64,000 nucleotides of DNA from Dipteris shenzhenensis (taxonomy: Eukaryota; Polypodiophyta; Polypodiopsida; Gleicheniales). The notes under the pieces are model-generated. The model had not been told where the DNA came from, searched no databases, and was given only the letters and a program-made list of their open reading frames with translations. Made by a program: the position numbers and the translations under genes. The stretch is taken from the NCBI GenBank assembly GCA_047967505.1, contig CM106540.1; one strand, written 5' to 3'. Positions 34,901 to 46,500 of the stretch are shown here, in pieces. The stretch's first letter is position 1; every line of letters starts with the position of its first letter.

Positions 34901-37186
34901 TTGTTTTCATGAAACAGATTTGTATTAAGTACGAATGAAACCCACAAGAGCAAGCTCAAGGTGGAAATACAACATGAGAATAAGAACACCCTAAATGGGT
35001 CAATACAAAGCTCCTCAGAGAAAACTAGAAAAAGTCCAAAGTTTAGGCTAAAAGTGCCATGTCAACCCTACCGTGGTCTCTAAGAAAAAGGAGGAGCCAC
35101 TCCATTCCCAACAAAGGAAAATAACCCTCCCTGGAGAAGCTGCCTACCCAAATAGCCATGAGCCCGTGTATTGTATCTGACCAAATACTAGCCATAGTGT
35201 GAGAAAGGTGGACCTGAGATCCATCCAAGGTGCTGGAATAGTTGCCCAGTTCCAATATTTACCCAAAAAAGTGCATTAAGGCATGCAAAGGCCTAAAGGA
35301 CATCATCCAGAGAGCAAGACTCCACAAAGTATTGATGTATCAAAAGAGTCCAAAAAGAGTCATTCCCTTATATCTCTCAAGAACAATTAATTAAGGCATG
35401 CAAAGGACTAAAGGACATCATCCAGACAGCAAGACTCACAAAGTATCAACATATCAAAAGAGTCCAAGAAGAGTCGTGTCTCTAATAAAAGACCAGAGGT
35501 CTTGAGAGAGATCCACGCTACCGAGACCCAAGTCATTAAGAAGGAAAGAGGATCACATATGCTCAAAATCCTGCAAAAACTTTATGGGGACTCCTCCATG
35601 AGCTTGGCCAAAGAAAGAAGCAGCAGGTCTGGGTCTAGGTACCATTGTGAATCCCAGCCATGCTCCACATAACCTATGATCCCGACAGGCTAAAAAGAAC
35701 TCCCAATAGAATATCGTGTGTAGTTCTAGACAACCTGCCCCCTGATTGAAGATCAAAGACCAAGGCATCCTTGTCTGATCGTCGTAAATGACATGGAGTG
35801 AAATACATGTCATCGCAAAATCCCCCATCCAAGGAGAGCAAGAAATAGACCCATCATATGTATCAACCCAATCCACCAGTACGGTTGCATCAATCTGTAG
35901 AATATCCTGCAGTTCCTTTGAGGTGAGTTATTGATAATGTATGTTTCTCTAAAATCTTTCAAGAATCCCACAGAAGAAGCAGGGCCACTCTCTCATCTAG
36001 ACCACTGCATATAATGAGAAGTGCCAAGTGGTTTGCAATGCTCATCAAGTATGCTATTGTTCCATATAACAAATTCGCTGCAGAATACTCCTGAAGCTGG
36101 TCCAAGCTTTCAGGATAGCAACATAAGAGGGGAGAAGGGAGATCTAAGATGCGCTAAAGCAGCAAAGATCCACTCGGTACTTCCCATCCAGTCTCCACCC
36201 GAATAAGGAGTACAAGACTATATGCATAAGTCCCCTGACCACAACCTTGTAAAGAAATGCCTTCCAATGCAAAGTCTGGATCAATAATATTAAGAGCCCT
36301 TTCTCGCATGGAGAGAGTCAAAGTCTCCCAAGCCACCACGACGTATAGCGTCCACTATACCATAGTCCACTCCCTAAAGCAATACCAACAAGTGCAAACA
36401 AACCATGCCGTGGTCAGCAGAACCTGGCTAACAACCACCCCCCTGGAAGCAAGGTGAAGTTTGGCTAGACTCATCTCCTCCTGATGCTCTCTAACGCAGG
36501 GGCAAACTTTTGTGAAGGTCAATCAAGGGTGAAAGGCTGATTCAAACCAATAAAGAATTCTTCCGGCATTTGGCGGAGATAGAGGGGATTCCTAAGGGGG
36601 CTAAGGGGGAGAGGCTGGTAGGGGTGTAGGAAGAGGCTAAGAGGGTATAGGGAGAGGCTGAGGCTGAGGCTGAGCCCAAGGGCGATATAGGGACAGGCTG
36701 AGGGGGGTAGAAGGAGAGGACCCCTAGCAGACGCAATGGCAGGTGGTTTGGCCCAAAGGATGAGCCGTTTTGTCTGTTTTTGACAAAAAATCATTGCAAA
36801 CTGAAGCTGCAACTTACTGTTCTCTGGACCTGCAAGCACCAGATGAGCTATGGATTTGAAGGCAGCACCTTCTGGAAAAGTAAAAAACTATTTCTGGCCC
36901 TGGATAAAGATCTATAGCAGGCGCCAAATGTTGGGGCTGGGTCTGTCAGCCTGGCCCTGGAAACGGATCTGTAGCAGGCACAAATTTCAAGGCTGGAGCT
37001 GGACAAGGGAGCGAGATGCAGGTTCTGAGTTTGCAGCCACAAATTGTTGCCAGAATTGCGACCAGCTGGGGAAGCTGAGGGATCTGGGGGTTGAGAAGGA
37101 GGTGAGGGAACTAAGAATTGAGATGGATGAAGTAGGGAAGCAGGATCACAACGGGGAGCTCAGCTGGAGGATTCAGATGTTTCCAT
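34901..37186 (-). mobile_element. LINE 2, internally deleted, 14-bp target duplication
   Basis: CCTCATGATCACTT is present at 34887-34900 and 37187-37200, marking both ends. On the minus strand the 5' part (37186-36500) holds a pyrimidine-rich leader like that of LINE 1, then jumps near 36450 to a segment matching the far 3' end of LINE 1 ORF2 (36340-34950 corresponds to about 48000-49000) and the LINE 3' end (GAGCTTGCTCT...CTTAAT, 34960-34905). All of the endonuclease and RT region is missing. The tail is A-rich but short. Confidence 0.88.
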
Positions 37187-37552
37187 CCTCATGATCACTT
37201 GAACATGAATCTCCAAAAGTAGGAAACATGGAGCATGTAATTGTATTACAAGAAATCGGCACAATAGATGGCAAGCACTTCCCAGTCGTGTGCTTCAATC
37301 AAGAAGCGCCAATAGGAATTTTAAACTTATTGTGGCTTCAATTTAGAAAAAATTCTTACAAAGATATGATCAGAGTCTCAATAAGCACTGTCAAGCCCAA
37401 GCAACTATGTAGTTATGAAACTAATTGAATTGACATAGTACACCATCCTCCTGTATGTATATGAACATGAAGGTACTCACAGAAAATTTCTCATTTACTA
37501 AGGTCAGTCTTAGATAGGTCTCCACTTCCGAGTGTATCCAAACGCAGGACTT

Positions 37553-40500
37553 TTAGAGCAAAAACTTCCCGAACCATTCAAAGATTTTCTGATGAGCCTC
37601 TTCTGCGCTTGCAACTGCTTTCTCATCATTAACGTCATAGCGAACAGTCCATCCATGAGCAACACCTGGATATATATGTACAAAACTTTCCACCTGCACA
37701 TTGGAAAGGCCATCCCTAAGCTAATCTGTCTTTGTTGCAGTATGCAGAAACTTTGCTTAGAAAAAGGTGGTGGATTACCTCTTTTTTGGTGTCCAGAATC
37801 TCTCCAAACTGTTTTACAACAGCAGGTGGTGTCATCTGGTCGATTTCTGCTGCCAGGATTGCCAAAGGAGTCTTCACATCTGCAAAGAGTGTTCTAAAGA
37901 TCACCAAAGCTGTTCAAAGGATTAGGTTCAAAACAAGAATTGAAGAAAACTATTGAAGCTCTCCAGCTGACTCTGCATAGATATTTGAAGGCATTGAGAC
38001 CCATTTCAGAATTGGTTCCTGTCAGAAAGGCATTAACACGCGCACGCAAAAAAGGAGGCAGCAGTTGGGTAGCTTGCAACGCTTCTCTAACTATAACTAA
38101 ATATCTGGGCCAGAAAGGCACAATAAATATGATTAAACCCAAAGCCACTTCCACTACTCAAAGCAAATTTGTTGCATTAACCCCCCTCTTCGATGCAATA
38201 TTGCTGCCCCTACTGCAATAGAACCACCACCTCAGCATGTACCTGTTGGTAAGATTACCCACTCCCCTATTGTCCACATCTCATGTCACACTCTAGTCAC
38301 AAAGCAATGCGACTAACCTTCTCTGAAAAAGCTTACAATATTAAGTAAAATTTTGAACCACCACTGCCTCCAGGCCCTTCACAAAGAACCCCAAAATGTG
38401 AAAACTTAAAAGGGTGGGTCTTTCTGACAGCTCAGAGCTGGAAACGAATAAACTGTCCTTGAAGACCAGCAGAACCGTAATGGCAGGCGACCAAGTCCCT
38501 TCTATATAATTCGTGTTCTTACTCCTCCCTACTTTCATGTTCAGGCATAAAGTCTGAGCCTTATCTACAGCACATGAGGACTCCGTCTTAAAGGTAGGTT
38601 CACCTTCCCTATACAAGCATGGCTTCACACTCTTTTCTAAAAATTACTTGTCACGTCATCCCACTTTTCTAAAAACTGTACTTATGTCTGATCTCATGCC
38701 TTGACCTTTTTGAACCCCTCACTTTTCCTTGAGATCATTTTGTGGTAGTCTAGCTGGATACCTTTTTTTTTAAAGTCAATAAATCTGCTTCATCTTCTAG
38801 AGACAACATGGCTAATTCTGGGAGCACCATTGGGAGAAGGTTTGCCCTTTAACTCCTCCATTATGAACCTTCTTTGGATTAACTGAACCATGTTCTATAC
38901 TTCCTCTGCCACATGCAGCTCCCATGCTTGGGTAAAATAGAACAAAATAGCTCAACCAAGGTAGTTTTTAAAAATATCTCATTTTTAAAACCCAAAACGA
39001 GCTTTCCTGCATTTGTTAGCAGCTTAAAGAATGCCCTCTGCCTTCCTAGAGGTCGACTGTCCACACAGGCACCAATTTAAAGACGTCCTAGAATTCAAGC
39101 ACTAAAATCACACAAAGGAACAACGTTGGGTCTATCAAAAGGGAATTTAAATCCACTATAAGAACAAGGCAACAAAGATAAGGATTTTAAGACAAACTCA
39201 CAATATAAAGGCACAGATTTGGATATTAGAGCAGCTCACTTTGAAACAGCTAAAACAGAAAGGAATGGAACTCTAATTATAGATGAAACCAGGAAGGAGG
39301 TTGTTTATAGAGAAGGGAAAGCACTTCTTAGGGACTTCATCCAAGCCCAACGACTCTCATTCTTAAACAGATCTAATGCGACTTTTTAGATCATTTTGTT
39401 GTTTGTCCATGCCATGTTAGCAGTTGAAAGTAATGCCTCAATTTAATAATAATTGTGGAGATGCTTTGTGCACTCCCATTTTGGAGATTTGATGCAAGAG
39501 GTGCTTATTGGTCCCTTAGATCTTGTGGTCTTCCATGGACGATGCACATATCAGCAATGAAGTGGCAGGAGGTCGCCTACAGGTAAGACAAGGGGAGAGA
39601 CCAAGACAGCTGGTTGTGAAATTCTAGAATGCCCAATCCCGGCTTAAGGTGTTCACTTATATTCTCTGTAATTTAAAAAAAAAAGGTGTTCAATTATAGA
39701 CATCACCTAAAGGGGCACAAGCTCAAGGTATGAACGACAGTGGCTGAGGCTCACGTGCTTTAAAGCAGTTGACCTGGGCACCTTCAGTGGAGTGCAGTGC
39801 AACAATCACCAACTACAAATTCTCATTTTTTTGGAACAGCATCTGAAGCTACAGGGCATGTGAAACTCACAGCACCAACTTCGGATTAAACTACTGGAAA
39901 ATTCAGAATTAGTAGTTTCATGGAATCATGAGCCGAAGGATGAAGGTTGTATTTTAGTTTGACATGGACAGAAATGCAAAAAAAAGGGGAAACATGCATA
40001 CAAAAAATGCAAAAGAGTGTTACAGACAAGAACAAAGGTGAAATAGAGTTGGGGGGGGGAATGCAAATACGATGCAAGTGCATAGGGACTTGAGACCCCC
40101 AAGATCAAAGTATGGGATACGGTCTCTAGACAAAATCCTCACACCTGAAGAAGAGACATCAGAAACTGATATTTTGCGGCATTAGACACAGGAACATGAA
40201 GGGCATGAGATCCCAGAGATGCAAGCATTTTCCAAGAAATCACATATGGAACCAAAAATCCATAGGAGGAAGGGGCTTCGGGGGGAAAGCCTACTACATT
40301 CAGAAAGGTTAGGAGAATACAATCAAAATCATAAAGTAAGATGCACATAAACAATACATGTGCTTGGAGATAGCAACAAATGAGGGAAATATCCGATCGG
40401 CAGCATGCTATTTCTCCCATATACAAACACAATAGCAAGCATATGACGGGGTGACCCCTTCCTGCGTTTGGGAGAGGATATAGCTGCATCCTCTAAAGAC

Positions 40501-43500
40501 CATGCAATCATACTAGCAGGGCAGTTTCATGCATAGGATCAAGGCAGGGCACAATAACAGTGGAAGAGAAAGACCCACTATGGATGAAAGAAATGGAAAA
40601 AGAAAGTGAGGAAAGAAGGGTTGGAAGAAGTCATCGGAAGACACAGGAAATCTCTCCCACGTGGGAAAGCACCTACTCACTCTATGCGGGATGTTTCGAA
40701 CTACAGATATGCAATGGCACCCCCCTTTTTGAAAGCATGGGAGGCCACACATGCACAACCTCCCAGGGCTCAAGTGTGATGGACTATGTGGTAATAAGAT
40801 CATGCAAGACACATACTGAAATACTTCAAGATCGATAGGCCAACTATGGAGTCCGACCACTCAGAAACACTAACCCCCCACGTTTGAAGATGGACTATAA
40901 AATGGCCAATGTTTACGAGGAGGAATTACTCTTTCAATGCCAGAAGCGTTGTACCTGCCAGGAAAGAATTACTGCAGAAAACAGCCCACAAATGTTCCAA
41001 AGGCAAGGGGAGGAGTGTAGGCATGCCCTACAATCACTGGTACTACCAAGAGTGAAAAAACAGCAAATAAAGCAAGGAAAAGAGCAAACATGGAGGGGAA
41101 AGAGAGATTACACATTGATAGTCAGCAAAAAGAAAGAGAGACTTCCTAAGAAACGAGCAGCTTGAGCACTTTGAAAAAGTCATGGCAATCAGGACACAAA
41201 ATAAGCATATGGCCTTCAATGTTTGAATGTAGGACACCCATACTACATCACCACTCCATGGCACACAAACAGAACGTATCCCACACCACTACTCAGTGAC
41301 AGTCAGTCAGTCTGCGCAAGGCCCTATGTACCCCTAAATGAAAGAAGAAAACATAACAAATAAACAAATTAGGATAGAATTTAATAACATTTCAGCACAC
41401 ACTCCCTCTCATTCGTGCAGGATAAGGAATTGCTCAGACAGCAAGATCTACTCGCCACAGGAAGCTAGGGAAGTATAGACACAAGGACTAGCTTAAGCAA
41501 AGATTTTGACTTGAACCAGGAAGACCAAAAGGATCCAATGAGAGGGAATTCAGAAAATACGAGTGTCAAAGATAAAGTTCTTCAGGCACAAGACTCACAA
41601 ATCCATGAACCTCCAAAAGTGAATTGTGATTCCATTATAATTAGATACATGCCCACTTACTGTGTTTTGTATGCCTTCCGACCATTTCAGAAATAATGCC
41701 AACTCCACATTCAGAGTTTGACAGACTTTTTACCTTTTATATCCTCCACAGTGACAAACGAAGGATGGCAAAGCACTGCAGCTCTCAGGGAGTCTTCCTT
41801 TGCTAACTCCACAACAACTTTGGCTGCAAAACAGCAGGGTCAAAAGCTTAGGAACATAGACTCCAGGGTTTGCCTACACACAACCCAGACCGCCCACTGC
41901 CCCTTTCTTTCCTTTGCCAGTTCAGAATAGTTCTGACTATGTTAATAACTAGTATGCATGTGCACGCACGCGCGTGCATGTGAGTGCCAAGACATAAACT
42001 TTCATAAGGCTGGAATATATCCAATTAGGTCACAAATCTCTATTTAAAATACTAGGTCCAACTGTAAGTTCACGTACCTCATAATATATAGCCAATAATT
42101 CCTTTAGCTAGCCTTACATATTGAAGTAAAAGTACCCAGCTTATGAAAGAAATTAGCTTATTCGTGCATATTGATAAGATCCAGTCGGCTTTCCAACATT
42201 TAACTTAGACAAAAGAAGTTACCTCCCCAACAAAATCCGATAGCTCCAACAGATGAGAAACCTTTGCTCTTTAAAACTTCTACTACCTTTTTTGTGTCCT
42301 CAATCACATCCCCCTAGAAACACAGCATTTTCATAAACGTTGAGAGTCAACACATTACATGCTTATGCACATGAACAGGCTGATATATATTTCATACATT
42401 ATTTACTTACCGGTTGATGATTCTTTATCCAATCACCAAGTGTGGAAAGTGGATTCCCACTGCTGGGGGGAACAAGAGGATCCTTATTAAAAAAGTCCGG
42501 GACCACAACAAAATAACCACCAGCCGCTATCTTATCAGCCAATTTCCTGTCAGATAAGCATAAATGCAGACGATCAGAAGGTAAGTACAAATTTTCCATA
42601 TGCATAATTGAAAAAGTAGACTGCGTCAAGATGCATGTTGCAGTTTCTACCTAAACCAAACTACGTGATCCAGTTTGTAAGCACTAAAGCACTATCCTAT
42701 AGAAATAATCAAAAACCTTGGTGGCTCAGGCAATGTCCAAAGTGTAACAAGTTAAGGCAGATGAATAGCACTCTCCAACTAACAAAGTTTTATCTAACCC
42801 CACTCAAGTATGCTTGGCCATTCCTGGTGTCTCAAGTCCACCATTAAAAAGAATGTAACCTTTTTCAAGATGTTTTCGTGACCAGCACAATTTCCTCAAT
42901 CCGTCTATTGATGGACAGCGGTTCAATATGGTAGTAACAATGGACACTCTGGTGTGGTGTTGCCTCAACCATATAGCCAAACATAACAGCCAATGGAGCT
43001 CACAACAGCCTACATATACTACTTGTTACTCTATCACACTAAAGCTGACTAGTGGAGGAGAGCAGTAGCCATCTGTACATGTAGCATCTACCCTGTTTTG
43101 CAGAAATACCTATTAAATGAGTCCTTTATATCTCAGCTTCTAAGTTGCATGAAACACTTCCAATTTGGACACAATGCAGAAAGGGCATTGAAAGAAATAG
43201 GAAACTGCAAGGGTAGGCTGAGTACACTCCGATTGTAGATACATGAGAACTCAAGGCAGGAAAATAAAATTGGAATTCAAGTTGTATTTTAAATAAAGGA
43301 AATTTATAATTCTCTTAGTGATTGGTGAGCTGCTGAGCTCCCCGTCCTGCTTCTCCCTGCTGCCCTCTGTCCTGCACCCCTCTCCCCTCCCTCCCAGCCC
43401 TTCCCTTCCCCTCCCTCCTCCTCTCCCTGCCAGCCCCTCCTCCCGGGCTGCTGCCCCCTCCTCCCGCTGCTACCTCTCCCTCTCCCTTCCCTCTCCCGCT

Positions 43501-46500
43501 CCCTTCCCTCCCTCTCCCACTACCCTCCCTCCCTCTCTCCCTTCCTACCCCCGCTACCTCTCCCCCCTCCCTACCCCCACTACCTTTCCCTCCCTACCCC
43601 GCTCCCTCTCTCCCTACCCCGCTAGCTCCCCCTCCCTACTCCGCTACCTCTCCCTCCCTACCCCGCTACCTCTCTCCCTATCCCGCTAGCTCCCCCTCCC
43701 TTCCCCACTACCTCTCCCTTCCTACCCCGCTCCATTCCCCTCTCCCTTGCTGCTCACCCCGCCTCTCCCTACCCCCCCACTGCCCTTCCCTCCTTACCCC
43801 CTGCTCCCCCTACCCCGCTCCCCCTACCCGCCTCTACCCCCTACCCCGCTGCCCTCTCCCCTCCTCTCCCAACCCCCCCGCTGCCCTCTCCTCTCCTCTC
43901 CCTACCCCCCCGCTGCCCCTCCTTCCTCTCCCCCTTCTCCCTCTACTCCCCGCTCCTCCTACCCCGCCTCCCTTCCCCTCCCCCGCCCCTTCCTTCTGCC
44001 CCTACCTCTGCATCACCACCTCCCTCCCTCCCCCTCCCCCCTCTTCAACCCCTGACGGAACAAGAGAGATTTTTTGTCTCTCGCAACAAGTTGTCGGACG
44101 GACAGAGCATCCTCGTGTTCGTGTCGGCCCTTCCACCTTGATTGACGAATGGGTTCCCATTCAGCCAATCCTTGACCGCTTCCACCGGCCGCAAAAACAG
44201 TTACCTTTTCCAAAGACGAGCTTCAACAGCTCAAGACAGACTCAGAGCAGGAGTATGACACCTCACTCTTTGCTCGCATCCACGGTTCCCACCCCTCCAG
44301 GCTAGGGATTGGATGCTTTTTTTTGCTTTACCTGGAGACCTCGCAGGGCACCTCACCGATGTTCGTCTGCTCGGACGAGGGTTCTTCCAGGTGGTATTTG
44401 ATTCTCCAAAGTCAGCAGGTTCACTACTCAAGGCTAGTCCTTTGGCATTGAGCTCCAGGAGGACCTTTTTGACACCCTTCACTTTGGGTTTCGATCCAGT
44501 AGAGGATAGCAAGGTTACCTCACTTTTCATCAAGTTCCCCGGCCTTCCATAGGTCTACCATCAACTCTTACTGTCCATAGGAGCTACTTTTGGGTTGGTC
44601 ACAGAGATCCCCCCCCTCCCTAGCATGCCCTCTTCAGCGGCAGAGGCTGTCAAATCAGATGGGGTGCCACGAGTCAGGGTCATCGTCTCTGACCCTGATA
44701 TTACAGATGATCACATTATGCTTCAGCAACCAGATGGTTCCTTTTTTTGACAAAGTCTCGAGGTTGCTCGGAGACAGGATCAGTGCAAGATTTGCAAGAC
44801 CCTTAAGCACTTCGTCAAGGATTGCCCAAGGAAGAAGAAAAGGCCCAAACGGTTTATTCCGCCTTCTCGTCCTTCTACACGCGCTACCACAGCCCCCCCT
44901 TCTCACCCAGGACCTTCAGGACCAGCCCCTAGACCTGGACCCTCTTCTTCAGCGCGCACAATACGATCAGTACCCCGTTGGATGCCTGTGAGGGTTGCTA
45001 ACACTCCGCCACCTCTACGAGATACCTCGGACCATTCTCAGTTACAGGCAGGTGATATAACTGCAGGCGTAGATGTGGTTGCCCCAGTCCCCCCACCTAC
45101 TCATCAGGAGGGGCAACCCATTTCTTCAGGTCCTATCACTGATGTACCTGATCAGCCCCCTCCCTCTGTTAGTCACACTTCACCTCTTGATAGAGGTAAG
45201 GGGGTTTTTCTCCTTCTCCCTCGGGTGCAGGGATTCGTCGCACTCCTATGCCAGTTCCCGCCTACATGAACTCTTTTGCAGTACTGGCAAATTTGGCAGA
45301 GTTTGAGACAGAGGAGTTTGTACCCTCTACCCTGGGGGAGCCAGTTATTGGGATTCCGTTGGACAGGGTTTCCACCTCTGCTAGAGTGGGTCTTCTTTCA
45401 CCAGTTGATTTCCCACCACTTGACAATTGGACTCTTTCATAGGAGAGGATTTTCTCCACCACCAAGTCGAGTAGGACCTTTCACCCGGCCTCCTCCTCCC
45501 GTTGATGAGGATTGTTAGTTGGAACATTCAAGGCATCGGTGGTATACCTCATCGCTGCCGTAGGCAGCTGATTCGTAACCAACTCCATCCAGGTATTTCA
45601 GGTGGTCCCATTGATATCTTTGTGCTCCAAGAGCATAAGCTGGATGGTAGAGATTGTGCCAAGTCAGGTAAGCTTCTTTCTGGCCATACTTTTTGGTCAC
45701 CTGCCTTGGGCACCAGGGGAGGTATTTGCATTTCTATCTCTTCTTCGATGCTCCCCTTGGTCATTGGGCACGGAGTCATAGTCCCCTCTAGAGCACAGTG
45801 GGTTATTTTGATGATTGGTGGGCGTAAGGTTGGCTTCCTTGATCTTTATGCACCCAACTTGAGAGGGGATCGTGTCCTCCTTTGGAAGGAGTTGCTCTCT
45901 TGGTCACATATTGCAGATTCTTGGATTATTGGGGGCGATTTCAACATGGTTGAAATACCTTCAGACAAAAGAGAGAGTAGGGAAGGTGGCATTCCCTCCC
46001 TGGAGAGAGCAGCATTGGATGCCTTCTTTTTTCAGTTTAGTGGCAGAGATATTTGGTATGACGATGCTTTTCACACTCAGACACAGTCTCTTCTGTTTTC
46101 TTGGTCGAACAAGAGAGTAAGGATGCCTATCCATGCACGGATTGACAGATTTTATGTGGATGATTGGGCACTCGACAAAGATGATCAGCGCAAGGTGTCC
46201 ACTTCATATCATTTTTCGGTTGTTTTGGTAGTTTCAGAGCCTCGGGCGAGAGGCCGCTCTGCCAGTATCAAGATTTCGTATGCCCTCTACGCAGAGGAGG
46301 GCCTCACAGAGGCAGTGCTACGGATTTGGGATTCTCACATGTAGGGTGGGCAGCCATCCGCGTCAAATGTGGCTGCATCCCTCACTAGTATTAGGAGAGA
46401 TGAGATCCACAGGAGAGAGATTGTCATTCGACAACAGCTGGCAGCTCTTCAGAGAGAAGAGCAGAAACAGTCTATAGATGCTTGGATTCAGGAGCGCCTT

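Noticed and set aside
36850-37194. 114-codon plus-strand frame near the DLH 3' end
   Set aside because: It lies antisense within the 5' part of LINE 2, bounded by the LINE target duplication; no domain recognised.
43318-44055. Two Pro/Ser/Leu-rich frames of 123 and 102 codons
   Set aside because: Pure product of the polypyrimidine leader of LINE 1.
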